NCBI RefSeq assembly: GCF_022605725.1
Contig: NC_065557.1
Location: 26,849,256 to 26,913,255 of the forward strand
Direction of reading: 5' to 3'
Source of the DNA: Anthonomus grandis grandis
Lineage: Eukaryota; Arthropoda; Insecta; Coleoptera; Curculionidae
DNA length: 64,000 nt
Made by a program: the position numbers and the translations under genes. Positions 1 through 12,002 of this stretch are shown one piece after another. Position 1 is the stretch's first letter. Each line of letters starts with the position of its first letter. Below the pieces are notes generated by a model that made no database searches, was not told where the DNA came from, and saw nothing but the letters and a program-made list of their open reading frames with translations.

Positions 1-983
1 GCACAGCTTAGCCAAAAAACGGAGGTTTTTAGCTGAAGTTCTGAGACCTGCTGTGACTCATGTTTTCTATTTTTCATGTTAAGCCTCTTTTTAGGAAAAC
101 ACTGATTGACCTTGTCACATAGCACATGAAATAACAAAATAAACGAGTCAGGAGCCATTTCAACTGCATTCCAATTTACCAAAGCTGCAGTAGAAGAAAA
201 AGCATTAAAATTTGCTCTGCTGAAAATTCTTCCTATATAATGAGATGAAGGAAATACAGTGTTGCATGGAATCCTAGCGAGAATGGCTTCATGGTCAGAA
301 ATACCATGAGAGTACTCTACATGACACATCATTTAAATTTGTACACAAATAATCAATAGTAGTTGCAGATGAGGATGTTATACGTGTGGGTGAAAGAACA
401 TGCATCTTCAAGTCATAAGATTCCAATATACTTAAAAGGGATGTATGATATGATGGCAAGCTTACATCAGTGAAGTTAATATTAAAGTCACCAGCCAATA
501 TAACTATGGAGTGTAGAGACAATTGGGATAATAGAGAATCAAGTTTGTCCAGGAACATACCAATATCTCCTGTGGGTGGTCTATAAACACAAAGAACATA
601 TAAATTAAATTGCTTACAAAAACAAAGGGAGAATTCAAAAACCTTCTCCAACAGAAAGCTATCATACTTATTAATTTTACAGAAAAAAGCTTCAATTGTT
701 TGTTTAACTAAAATAGCTGTTCCTCCATGTATGGAGTGTTGCCGACAAAAAATTGATGTAGGAATATAATCAGATATTAAGAAATATTCGTTAGGCTTTA
801 ACCAGTGCTCAGTTAGTAATACAATATCAGGAAAATCACATGAATCAAGTAAAAGATGAAGCTCGTCCATTTTATTTCTTAGAGACTGTATATTTAAAAT
901 AAAACTACTGAAACTTTTCGCATGCTTATTTTCAATGTTATTTATAGAATATGAGTGAGCTTCATCTTCTGTGTATTTATCTA
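1..983 (-). pseudogene. LINE ORF2, endonuclease domain (partial, frameshifted)
   Basis: Start of ORF2, in the -1 frame relative to ORF1 and without a nearby ATG. Apurinic-type endonuclease motifs are visible: LNIQSLRNKMDEL, DIVLLTEHWLKP (catalytic E), VYRPPTGD, ILAGDFNINF, SATTIDY. A frameshift near 320 moves the SDHE catalytic motif into another frame. The reverse transcriptase part lies left of the window. The sequence at 1-240 continues the family's linker (matching copy B at about 6280-6420). Confidence 0.75.
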
Positions 984-2236
984 TAAAAAAGAATCCCTAT
1001 CACAGTCAGTATCTAGAAGTTCAGATTGATTACTTGGTTTTATTGTGGACACATTTTTTGATGAAATGCTACTTTTGAAATGTTTTAAAATATGGGTATA
1101 CAGTAATGATGCCAAATTTGATCCAAAGTTGCTGGCATAATTAGACTCTAAAATTCTATTTAGATTAATATTATTTGCGTGAAATATTCTATAGAGAGCC
1201 TTATTGCTATTATAAATTACATTATGGTTTGGATACATGTAAGGGCTTGTCATCACTAAACTATTGCTGTGTAAATGTATAAATTTTTTTTAAATATCAA
1301 ATGATGAGCAAATACCATTTAACATTAAAATCAACATATCATTTTCTGTAAATTCCTTAACCATAGATGATGCAGTATAAATCAGTTCATTGTTTGTACT
1401 TCCTGGCTTCAGGAAACACTGGACTTTGTAGTTAGCTTCAAACTTCAGACGCAATTTCTTCAGGAACACTCTACTACAGTTTCCACCCACAAAAAGAAGC
1501 CTAGGTCGATTATCAACTGGTGAATTTGGCCTACATGGCAAATATGTTGGATAATTTATATTAACGAATTTACATATGTTTTGCTGTTCCTTTAATGCAC
1601 AAATATCGGAATAGCAAGTATCTTTTTCAACTTCCAACACCTTTATCGACTGGATCATATTCTTATTCATCTTAGTTAAATCATTAACTTCCATTTGTAA
1701 CATATTTATTTGCGTCTTATAGGTTGCAGATTCATTTTCTAATGTTTTTATTGTTACAATTAAATTTTTATTTAAGGTATTTAACTCATTGATTTCTATA
1801 TTGAAATTTATTTTTTCCTCTTCACATACTTTTAATAGTGACAGTAACTCACATTCTTTAGTTTTTAAATTTGTTAATTCAATTTTAAGTTCATCATTAA
1901 GTTTGTGTAGATTATCTAGGGAGGAAGAAAACTTCTTTTCGGCCTCTGACACTTCATCTTCAAACACCAAACTGTTTCTTCTCATTCTTTCTATATGCCT
2001 ATCCTTTTCTTTTAGTTCAATCAATAATTCATGAATCTTCTGCTCGTAAGACTTCTTTTCATTCTCATTTTCATTAAAATTTATTTGACATTTTTCTGAG
2101 CATAAAATTTTGTAGCCTCCCATTTTTATGGCATCAGAATTTCTATCCAACAACTTGGGTGGAATATAGACATACAAAAGATGCAGCAATAATTTGAAAA
2201 CTCCTTTTTTTGACAGCATTTGAAATTACGATTCAT
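981..2236 (-). pseudogene. LINE ORF1, PHD finger + coiled coil + esterase-like (frameshifted)
   Basis: RNA-binding/chaperone-type ORF1 of copy A. It starts MNRNFKCC with paired cysteines, NYCC..C, FHPSC and a later C...C, a PHD-like zinc pattern. A long heptad-rich segment follows (KIHELLIELKEKDRHIERMRR and on), then RPRLLFVGGNCSR, the start of an SGNH-like domain. The frame breaks near 2130-2160, after the finger, and again near 1260-1290. The last residues S-F-L precede TAG at 981-983, exactly as in copies B and C. Identification as ORF1 is firm from the three-way match; the biochemical role is known only for related CR1 proteins. Confidence 0.8.
984..990 (-). promoter_or_regulatory. Candidate -1 frameshift heptamer T TTT TTA (copy A)
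   Basis: On the minus strand ORF1 reads TCT TTT TTA TAG and ORF2 continues in the -1 frame as TTT TTT ATA GAT. This is a textbook X XXY YYZ slippery site set directly against the ORF1 stop, and the same site is present in copies B and C. Confidence 0.55.
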
Positions 2237-2605
2237 TTTAATAAATTAAGGAATATAGAAATACGGTTAGACAGGAATTGCTAGCCAAACAGGAACTTGA
2301 GCCTGAGCGTCACCAGGAACACGCGTAAAACAAACACACTAGCACGTCCTAAGGTTGAAATTCTATGGTTTCAAGTTAAGGTCAATGCCAGCAAAACAAG
2401 TCTAGTTAGTTAAAACAGGAAATATTTATAAAACAAAAAAAATATTGACCTGTTAATTAGGAACACTTGTACGGAAATATAGCACGTCGATGTGGTTGTA
2501 AAAAAAAAAATCAAAACAAAACAAACAAAACTGAGTACCGGCGTAGCCTCCTACAAACTTAAACACGACCGTCATGTATGACTGCTAAACTGATACTAAT
2601 ACAAG

Positions 2606-3439
2606 ATGGTGTTTGTTTCGAAAAATTCATATAAAAAGTTTTATATTAAAATAATTTATAAATCATATTTTTTTTGTTTGTTTACAGTTTTTACCTATGT
2701 TATGTTAGGTAAATGCTAAAATATGTAGTATTAAGATACTGAAAAAAATATTGCATTGAAAAATTTATTCTTTTATTCTCAAATAGTAATAATAAGTTTT
2801 TTTCCTTTATTTCCAGGCAACTTACCCAATAACAGGAAACAGTTGCAAAACAATGAAAAATATAGTTTAAAGAAAAAAAAACACAAAACAAAACCTAAAA
2901 GAATGAAAAGAAAAGAAAAAAAGTAAAGTTACAATCTCAAGTTATCCAAAAATTAGAACAAATAACTGCTAATATGATATAAAAACCCAATTATAAAAGT
3001 TTAACAAGATAATCACATATTCAACAAAATTAAATTAAATTGACTGCAATATACCTACTAACTATAACTTAAACACATGGGCCTTAATCCCAAGAGTAAT
3101 GATTTCAGTAATATGACATTTGACAAAATATGATGTGTTATGTCAGTTGTTTAAAACTCTCAATGCATTTATGGCACCCTATTTTAAAATTTAAGAAAAT
3201 TATTTTTTCTACAAGTATAAAACAAGAACTAGCAAATAGAGTATCATTGTTTAGAGAATATAATTTTCTATTGCAATATGTAATCATATACCAAGTGTCC
3301 TACTTAAAATTATCAAATCAAATCAAGAATCCTGAATAGACTGAGTTTTAGGGATGACTGTAGACATGTTTTTATCAATCTCTATGGCATGGTAGGGCAT
3401 ACTTACTCTATCATCTGTTTATATACTTGAAAATCTGTT
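2606..3439. other. AT-rich spacer, no gene seen
   Basis: Only short chance frames. The right part (about 3100-3440) may be decayed sequence of the LINE fragment that follows, but no motif supports it. Confidence 0.5.
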
Positions 3440-3920
3440 GTGGGTACACAGAAATAAATCACAATATAGAGTGCATGACAAAGTCCTAGCTACAAAAGGC
3501 AGAATGTGAACAGACTAGTCCTCATATATCAATGCTTGACTAGGTGTCAAAGTGGTGTTGGGATTTTAGCTGTTAAGCTTTTTAATAAGGCATCTGGCAG
3601 ACTTATAGAACTATCCTTTTTGCAATTTAAATCCCAATTGAGAAATATACTAATCGAAAACAGATTTTATTCAATAGATGCATTTTTAAACTTTTATCTC
3701 TTTTAAACATGAGCCTATATACTGTATCTGTAGTTGTGTAGTTGTGTTAATGTTATTTTTTTAAAAATAACATTTTGTAAATATTATGGTGTTAGGTACT
3801 TGATATTTTCAATGCAGTATTAAATTTATTGATTGATCCTATATGTATTTTTTGTTTCATTGACTTGTGGAAATGCATTGTATGTTGGCACCAATAAATG
3901 AACTTGATTTGATTTGAACA
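3440..3920 (+). mobile_element. LINE 3'-end fragment
   Basis: A plus-strand frame ending at 3706 reads KLFNKASGRLIEL, FKSQLRNIL and FYSIDAFLNFY. This resembles the C-terminus of LINE ORF2 (compare SRKIFNHVP, FRRELKKLILPKAYYSIEEY in copy C). An AT-rich 3' UTR with AATAAA follows and ends in the short tandem tail TTGATTTGATTTGA (about 3903-3916), typical of LINEs with microsatellite 3' ends. It lies opposite in strand to copies A and B, so it is a separate insertion. Confidence 0.6.
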
Positions 3921-4759
3921 TTAAATATCTGAATTCACTTATGATAATTCTAAACTTCTACACATGAAAGCTGTTTCTAAAAAATGTTTGAATAGTGTAT
4001 TAAAAAAGTCCCTTTGTGGGGATTAGATGGTAAGTTCACACAAATTATATATGACATTTTTCCAGTCTCCCAGTCTTTACAATGCTAATCAGCCTTCTTC
4101 AATATAGAAAATTAAACTAAAAGATTCTGAATAAAAATGAAATGCACTTTGGAAAAGGTTGGAAAGCAACCTATAAAATACAAAGTGGCAAATTTACCTT
4201 AAAAAAATACTCTTTTACGTCAAACTAGTTTCTTCGGATAGAGAATAAAGCAAAATAGGAACTCCGCTTCTTGTTACTGAATAATAATGTAAATAATTCA
4301 ATTATTGGAAAGAAATATATGATGGGTTTTAAACATAAAAGAAACGTAAACATAAATAAACTTAACTTTATCCAAGAAAACTGAAGGGAGGAGAGATATC
4401 GTGCCTATTTAATTCTCGGACTGGCGTTTGCGCAGTAGCGTAGTGCGCAACGACCGCCTGGCCATTGTAAATAAATCGGAATACTTATGTACAGAACTCT
4501 CGTTTATGGCAATTGCCAGTTATAGCAACTCCTGCCAAAGGCAACACGACACTCCTGAAAGAAAGAAAAAAAATGTGCTATATTACGCAAGAATAATCTT
4601 GTGTACAAGCATCCTACAAGCTAAAAATACAATTTCAAAAATTGACAAAACAATGAACAAAACCAAACACAAGAAGACAAAACTTTTTGAACATACTTGA
4701 ATTAAAGATAACTAAATAAAACAATAAATTACGAAATAAAGGTAAACTTGTTGACAAAA

Positions 4760-7109
4760 CTAGAGAAGAAAAAAGAAAAAAAAAAACTTTCCAACATGTC
4801 CAAGGTTAAAACCTATCATTAAAAAGTCATCCAGGTTATAATATGCCTTAGCCAATAAAAGCGTCTTTAATTCTATTTTAAATTTCTTAACATCCGATAT
4901 ATGTCTAACACATAGAGAAACATGATTGTAAATTTTTTTACTTATGTAAATTAATGAGTTTTTGGTAAGGGAAGACGTAGGAATAGGTACGTAGGGAACA
5001 TCATTTACACGACGAGTCAAATGGCCAGTGTCAAAGGGTAGTTTGGGAATTTTGTGAATAAGAGCAGCTGTTTCTAAGATAAAGAGTGAAAAAAGAGTTA
5101 GGATTTTTTTCAGAAATGAAAAGGGGTTTGCAAGAATCTCTTAACTTAGCAGAACACAGGTATCTAACTGCTTTTTTTTGAATAACAAAGACAATGTTAA
5201 GTAGCCCCTTATTGGTTAAACCCCAAAAAGGCAAGCCATACCTAATATAAGATTCAATAAGTGAAAAGTACACTGAACGTGCAACCACCCCTCCCAGCTC
5301 TTGTTTTGCCATTCTTACTGCAAAACATCCAGAAGATAATTTCCCAGCTAAATGTAAAATATGATCTTCAAACCGAAGGCGACCATCAATGGCAATTCCT
5401 AGGAACTTGCAGCACTCTTTATTCTGCAAGAGGGAAACATCAGACCCTGAACCTTGCCCTGCAGTTTCAATGAACTCAAGTCATCCACATACAGTAAAAA
5501 TAACAGTTGTCCCAACACTGAACCCTGGGGAACGCCGCATTTTAGGGATCTAAAAGCAGACAAACGCCCAGACACTGTAACCTGCATCATGAGTCCCTTT
5601 ACCGACTTGAAATCCAAACTGATTTGCAGGCAAAATGCCATTATGATGTAAAAAGGACAAAATTCTGCCTTTTGCAAGTTTTTCAACTATCATAGAGAGG
5701 GTAGACAAAATAGAAATGGGAAGGAAATTACAAGGCTGATCCAAATCTCCACCCTTATGAAGAGGGATAACCACTGCCTCTTTCAAACATGAAGGAAAAA
5801 TGCCTATATGTAAAGAATTGCTTATCACAGAAACTAAAGCATTTAAGGCTGAATCAGGCAAAAAGAGTAACAACCTCGAAGATATCCCATCAGCTCCAGA
5901 TGATTTATGGTTTTTTAGGCGTTTGATTTCATTTTTTACTTCGGTAAGATAGACAGGATGAAAGAAAAATGAATGCTCAACCGACACTTGTTGAAGATAG
6001 TGTAAGGGATCAATGTTACTACGAATGCCCTTGAGCAAGATATTAGGTATATCATAATAATAGTCGTTTAAAATGTCAGGTCTTAACTCCGGTTCAGATA
6101 CTTTTCTATAGCAGTGTCTAAAATCATTAATAATCGACCAACACTCTCTTTGCCTATTTGATGACATATTTAAGCGATCCCTATAATAATTAGATTTTGC
6201 TGCTTTAATTGTCTTTCTGTACAGACTACGGTATTTCTGATGATATACAAGGCTATTTTCATTTGTGGTATATTTGCACAATTTAGTCAAAAAACGAAGG
6301 TTTTTAGCTAAAATTCTAAGGCCTCTTGTTGAAAACCCATGGTTTTCGTTTCTTAGTTTTAAACCTCATTTTAGGAAAGCACTGATTGATCTTATCACAC
6401 AGAACTTCAAAAAATAAAGTAAGTGGGTCAGAAGGGAGTACTGTGCATAAAACGTCATCAAAATTTGTACAGAAATAGTCAATTGTAGTTGCAGATGAAG
6501 AAGTTATTCGTGTGGGAGAAAGAACGTGCATTTTCAAGTCGTAAGAATTTAAAATACTTAAAAGAGAAGTACGTGGCAAGGTTTCATCAGTGTAGCTGAT
6601 ATTAAAGTCACCAGAAAATATAACCTTAGAGTGTAGGGACAACTGGGATAAAAGAGAATCAAGTTTGTCCAAAAACATAGCAATATTTTCTGTAGGTGGC
6701 CTATAAACACAAAGAATACATAAATTAAAACGCTTACAAAAAGAAAGAGAGAATTCAAAAACATTCTCTAACAGAAGATTATCATACTTATCAATATTAC
6801 AAAAAGTCATTTTAATTGTTTGCCTAGCCAAGATCATGGTTCCTCCATGTATAGATTGTTGACGACAAAAATTTGATATAGGAACATAATCAGATATTAA
6901 AAAACATTCACTAGGCCTCAACCAGTGCTCAGTCAGAAGTACAATATCAGGAAAATTACTTGTGTCCAGCAAAAGATGAAGCTCATCCATCTTGTTTCTT
7001 AGGGATTGTATATTAAGAATAAAGATACTTAAGCTTTTCGAAGAGCTAATTTCAATCTTACTAGTAGAATATGAACATGAATGAGATTCAACCTTCGTGG
7101 ACATGTCTA
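4760..7109 (-). pseudogene. LINE ORF2, endonuclease-reverse transcriptase (three internal deletions)
   Basis: Frame opens in -1 relative to ORF1 (F-F-I-D-M-S-T-K). Endonuclease motifs LLTEHWLRP, VYRPPTEN, FSGDFNISY and TTIDYFC are present, but about 60 residues with the SDH catalytic motif are missing near 6440. RT text includes HKSSGADGISSRLLLF, IPLHKGGDLDQP, PISILSTL and CGVPQGSVLG. RT motif A (the AFDxVDH block in copy C) is missing at about 5570-5600, and the FADD-type motif C is missing at about 5430. The C-terminus (FLGIAIDGRLRFEDH, YIRYGLPFWG) is frameshifted but recognisable. It cannot encode an active enzyme. Confidence 0.8.
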
Positions 7110-8336
7110 TAAAAAAGAAGAATTCAATTCACGATCAGTAATCAGTTCAGACTCATTAATTTGATGATTCAAAGACAATTCATTCGATGAAATATTAATT
7201 TTAAAATATTTGAAAATATGTGCATGTAATAATGATGCCAAGTCTGAAATTACTGGCGTGATTAGACTCTAAAATCCCATACAGATTAATATTATTAACA
7301 TGAAAAGTACGATAAAGGGCCTTATTACTATTATAGAAAACATTATGGTTTAAATAAGTATAAGTGTTTGTATCAACATGATTTTGAATTAATTTTTTTA
7401 AAACATCAGATGAAGAACAAATTCCATTTAACATTACTATTAAAAAATCTTCTTTCGTAAAGTCCTTAACTAAATTTGATGCTGTCCTAATCACTTCACT
7501 GCTTGAACGGCCCGGCTTCAGGAACACTGGACCTTGTAGTAAGCTTCAAACTTTAAACGTAAATGTTTTAGAAACACTCTGCTACAATTTCCACCAACAA
7601 AGAGAAGCCGAGGTCGACTATCGTCAGGTGTATTTGGCCTAGTTGGTAGCTGTGTTGGAGAATTAATAACAACAGATTTATCTGTAACTTTTCCTTCAAT
7701 GCACAAATATCGGAATAACAGGTATCTTTTTCAACTTCCAACACCTTTACGGAGTCTAACATCTTCTTATTTAAGTTAGTTAAGTCGTTTACGTCTTTTT
7801 GTAGCAAGTTTATTTCAGTCTTATAGGTTGAAGACTCATTTTCTAATGTTTTTATCGTTACAATTAAATTTTTATTTAGGATATTTAGCTCGCTAATTTG
7901 TGAATTGAACTTAAGACTTGCCCTTTCACTCACTTCCAGTAATGCCAACAATTCACCTTCTTTTTAAGTTTTCCAATTCAACTTTAATTTCTTCATTCCG
8001 TTTATGCAGATTTTCCAGGGATGAGGAAAACTTCTTTTCGGCCTCCAACACTTCATCTTCCAAAACCATTCTGTTTCTTCTCATTATCTCTATATGTCTA
8101 TCCTTCCCTTTCAATTCTGTCAACAAATCATAAATCTTTTGCTCATTAATTTTTCCTTCCTGATTTCTTTCATTAAAATCATCTTGACATCTTTGTGAGC
8201 ATAAAATCCTGTAGCCTCCCAGTTTTATGGCATCAGAATTTCATTCCAGACAACTTGGATGGAACATTGAAATACAAGAGATGCAGCAATAATTTGGAAA
8301 ATCCCTCTTTTGACAACATTTGAAAATGCGGTTCAT
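7107..8336 (-). pseudogene. LINE ORF1, PHD finger + coiled coil + esterase-like (broken)
   Basis: Begins MNRIFKCCQKRDF with NYCC..C, FHPSC and GGYRILCSQRCQ, a PHD-like finger. There is an in-frame TGA after FHPSCLE. The coiled-coil segment and RPRLLFVGGNCSR (esterase-like start) follow with frame changes near 7520-7700 and 7950. It ends with S-S-F-L before TAG at 7107-7109. Same product as in copies A and C; not translatable as one chain. Confidence 0.8.
7110..7116 (-). promoter_or_regulatory. Candidate -1 frameshift heptamer T TTT TTA (copy B)
   Basis: Minus strand TCT TTT TTA TAG at the end of ORF1. The -1 frame reads TTT TTT ATA GAC ATG TCC and runs into the endonuclease. This copy has an ATG in the ORF2 frame three codons after the slip, so reinitiation is also possible here. 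Confidence 0.5.
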
Positions 8337-9132
8337 TTTAGATTATAAGGAAATATTATTAAATTGAAATAAATATTAATGGTAAAAACAGGAACTGCAA
8401 GTAAACAGTAACTTGAACTTAAGCCCAACGCAGAAACAAACGTACAACAAAACACACAATTGCACGTCCTACGGTTAATGTTCAATTATTTCAAGTTAAG
8501 GTCAATGGTAGCCAGATAATTTTAAATTTAGTCAAAACAGGAACTGTTTATAAAACAAAAACATTTACTGATGCAGGAACTTAATTAGTTTTTTAGGAAA
8601 CACGTTATACTTTATATAATTACGCTTTTTATAGCACGTTAATGTAAACACGCAACACTAGATCAAAACAATTTAAATTAAATCAAAACGAATCAAAACA
8701 AAACAAAACTGAGCACCGGCGCCTCCTACGAGTATAGACGTCTACTCCGTATGACTGCTAAACCGATACTGGATGTTTTTGGAACTTCCCCTCACTTGCT
8801 TGATTGGTGGGGAACCAATCTGCAGTGTAGCACACAGAACACAAATAATATAGAGAAATGCGTGTTGCCTAATGAACAGAAATTCTGTTGACAGCTTTTT
8901 TGACGTTGTTGACAAAGACGAGGCCAACCATCTTGAGTGGCGTGTGGCGGGAAATTTAAGCCTGATCTATTGCCTGATATTTAAATTTGAAGTAATTTGC
9001 CGAATTACAAAAGTTGATCCGTTAACTGACAAGTGATGAGATATATTTAAATCGAATTTTATTCTATTTTAAAATTAAAAATACGCTTACAGTTTAGAAA
9101 TACCCACATTTTATTAAAATCGTTAATTTTAA

Positions 9133-9279
9133 ATGTTGGGAAGCATTGGACAAAATTTTAAATTTGGAATTAGCGAAACTACTGCAAGTCGTTGGATACA
9201 TAAAATTACTGCAATTATTGAAAATTATCTTGCTGACCGATTCATTAATTTTCCAAATATAAGAGATGAGAGACTATAA
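9133..9279 (+). pseudogene. PIF/Harbinger transposase fragment (HTH-like part)
   Basis: A 48-codon open stretch reads GQNFKFGISETTASRWIHKI and then NYLADRFINFP. This matches the helix-turn-helix segment just before the catalytic core in HARBI1-type transposases (a pattern like FGxSxxTASRxxxxxxxxI, then IxFP). It ends at TAA and no catalytic domain follows. It may be the middle exon missing from the Harbinger at 11751-16175, but nothing in the sequence links the two. Confidence 0.5.
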
Positions 9280-11329
9280 ATGTCAATTATTAAATTAACA
9301 TTTTAATGATTTTCTTTTTATTTTAAAGAAATATTATAGACATATATTTAAATAAAAAACACGGAGGCGAAAAAAGTTAACAAAATAAATGAAAATTCTT
9401 AGTGTTTATCAATAAAAAAAACAATTGACGTTTCCATCTGTCAAATATTAGGGAAAATAAGAAATATATACCAATAAACCTAAATCAAATCGAATAAAAT
9501 GAATTTAGCCGATTAAAATTTAGAATCACCCTTCTCGTCACGACTGATTCGCGATCCAATTCGAAGTCGTGATCGTATTGAGATTGAGTCGTGATTTTAG
9601 AATCCCAGCCCAGGCTATATGAAGACGTAACGCTTAAGAGTTACTTATTTTATTGCGTATTACGTCACTTATAGCATCATCGTAAGGCTGAATACATAGT
9701 GAAGCAGAGAGCAAAGCAGCGATCCGAGTGAATATTTGTGGTTTTGTTTTTGTAAAATATGAATATTGAAGCTCTAATAAGTAGTGTATTTGCAAAAAAG
9801 CCATTATGGGACCAATAGGATGTCAACCATCATAATAGTTTTATTTTGGACAAACAGTGAAATGCAATAGCAAATGAAATATCATCAAAAAGTAAGTATC
9901 TACATATTTTATTTATACAGCATTCTGGGATAAATTTAATATACAGGGTTGTCGTAAATTAATACAAAATACTCTCGAACTCATATCAAACTCTCGATAC
10001 CAATTTTTTCTCTTTTTATGAAGCAACGTAAATTTAAGGATTTAATTTAGTTCATGAAACGACTTACAAGTCAATGCAAATTATGCAAAAGGCTTAGAAA
10101 AATGCCATAATTTGAAAAATTTGGACATGCGTTTGCTAATACACGGTATCTTGGCATATTTTGAATAACTACCTTCAAGAAAAAATCAATAGAGAAAAAA
10201 TAAAAACTCCAAGTCTCGGTCTCAAAATATCCTTAATATATGTCACAAATGTTACATGTTTAGTTAATAAAATATTAGCAGACCTTATAATCTAGATGAC
10301 CTGCTTAGTACTAAAAACCACAAAACACAAAAATATAGTAACATTAAAATAACTAAGTACGATACTATGTGACAACCGACAGATTGAAGTATTAAATATG
10401 GCATGATTTTTTTATTGGTGAGACAGAGAACGTACCGTGTGACAGAGACAGATATTACCTACACTATGTTGGCTCAATTTATATCAATATTTTTTGCCTT
10501 TTACAATTTTTGCAAAATAGGTTTAATTATATTAATATTTATGATTGATGCTGAATGGAGTATGAACGCTTGTGTTAGTTCGATTTACGATTCGTATTTT
10601 GAAATGGTTTTTTCGAGCAAAAATAACACCATAGTCGACAAAATAAAATTTGATAAACTCAGCAGCTAGAAACATTTATTTTACATAATGCAAGATTAAG
10701 CCCACTTCATAAAGTAGAATGTTTTTTTTATTTATCAAATTCTTCATTCATATTCTTCAAAGGTTCCACAAAGAACATAGTATGTATGTATCTCAAGCCT
10801 AATATAAATATAAAATAATACATTTAAAATTATTAAATAAAAAAGTTTATCACAACAATACTTATTAAAGCAGTACTAAAATTAAACAAAAAAATGCGTA
10901 TGAGTCTTCCAAATGATTTAATTAGAAAAAATTATCGTAGTATAAAAGATAATCAAAAAGACGTTGCTTTAATTTGATTAATACTGCTGATTACTTTTAA
11001 GCTGTTGGTAGTTTATTTAACATACTGGGCCACGCAAAAATTGCACTCTTCTCAAACAGGACTGTATTATGGTGAAGTTTTGGTGATATCTGGTTTGCAT
11101 ATGTATATTATAGTCCCAGTTTGTTGCGAAGCAATGACTAGGTTCTTGCGAAAACTAAAAGTTTATAAAAATATAAGGAGTATACTATCGGTATTCATTC
11201 GGTGCTTTCTAAACAAAGGTGCTGCATGTTCCAAGAAACCAGCCTCCTCTGGCGATCTAATCATCGTTTGTAGGATGAGTAATCGATTCAGTTCAGAAGA
11301 AACCCTGAGAAAACATAATAAACTCGCGT
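9280..11329. other. AT-rich region, no gene; lone mariner-type end at 9943
   Basis: No supported coding sequence. At 9943 TACAGGGTTGTCG resembles the outer end of the long-TIR mariners elsewhere in the window, but no inverted partner was found, so at most it is one arm of a decayed MITE. Short frames at 10403-10669 and 11005-11331 show no family motif. Confidence 0.5.
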
Positions 11330-11750
11330 GAATAAAGAGTCAGGCTATAGCCGAACTTGTACGTCATAAGTTACTTAGAACAAAGCACGACGCTGCTAGG
11401 CTTTTCGCGAGGTGGTCGATGTGTGTATCCCATGTTAGCCTATTGTCGATGTGAAGGCTAAGAAGTTTAATAAAGCTTTTATTTTTTATTGATTGACTAT
11501 CAGTTTTTATGAGAGCACTTTGAGGATTTTTGCGTTTGCACCAGTTTGAAAACTAAGGAACCTTAATGATACCTTGAGGCCTGGCTTCGTACAATGATTG
11601 ACGTATCATCCGCAAATTGGTAAATGTGGGAGTCTTGTCTAGTTATGTGATTCCATAGATCGTTACAGAAAATAAATGTGAGAGGAGAAGGAGTGGGGGC
11701 AGAATTCCTCCCTGGAGTATTCCAAATTTTACATCAAGTAATGAGGACTT
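11330..11750 (-). pseudogene. LINE reverse transcriptase fragment
   Basis: The minus strand reads FGILQGGILPPLLL (RT motif B, QGxxLxPLLF) and then, with frame changes, YQFADDTSIIVRSQ (motif C, catalytic FADD). Stops lie between and after. The fragment abuts the left end of the Harbinger element, so the Harbinger may have inserted into it; the rest of the LINE is not on the far side. Confidence 0.6.
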
Positions 11751-12002
11751 AAGGTAGGATTTTTAACCCTCTGGCGTTGCGGTGTGCGGTAGCGGCGTGC
11801 GACACTGCGACTTGTTTCTGTTTTATAACCATCGAACTGTTTTATAACCTTGCGGTATGCGGTAGCGGCACTGCGACGGCGCAAGTTGTCTTTGCGGCGT
11901 GCCGCTGAAAAAAGTCCATTTGTTTTTCGACGACACCGCAGTAGTGTGCGACGCGGCGCCAGGACCTGGCAACAAGAATTTTGTGTTTACAGGCACGGAA
12001 CC

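Larger units (their letters stand above)
1..2605 (-). mobile_element. PHD-LINE copy A (5' part; 3' part lies beyond the left edge)
   Basis: Non-LTR retrotransposon read leftwards, with about 370 bp of 5' UTR, ORF1, then the endonuclease start of ORF2. The 5' end is placed near 2605 because the leader (blocks such as GCACGTCCTA and TTCAAGTTAAGGTCAATG) is shared with copy B up to a common ACTGCTAAAC-type sequence and then diverges. The ORF1 layout of PHD-like finger, coiled coil and SGNH/GDSL esterase-like end is known from CR1-clade LINEs; clade assignment here is inference. Frameshifts in both ORFs make it a dead copy. Confidence 0.85.
4580..8775 (-). mobile_element. PHD-LINE copy B (nearly full length, internally deleted)
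   Basis: Second copy of the copy A family, same orientation, with 5' UTR (about 8337-8775), ORF1 (8336-7107), ORF2 and 3' UTR. The 5' end is set by the leader shared with copy A; the 3' end near 4580 is approximate and based on weak similarity to the 3' UTR of copy C. Three internal deletions fall in ORF2. Flanks differ from those of copy A, so A and B are independent insertions and not a tandem duplication. Confidence 0.85.

Noticed and set aside
1..8775. LINE copies A and B as a tandem duplication
   Set aside because: The 5' flanks differ and an unrelated LINE fragment in opposite orientation lies between them; independent insertions explain it better.
10403..10669. 88-codon frame with hydrophobic stretch
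   Set aside because: No family motif, AT-biased composition, no exon signals or neighbours to support it.
11005..11331. 108-codon plus-strand frame
   Set aside because: No recognisable domain; the adjoining minus strand carries LINE RT text.
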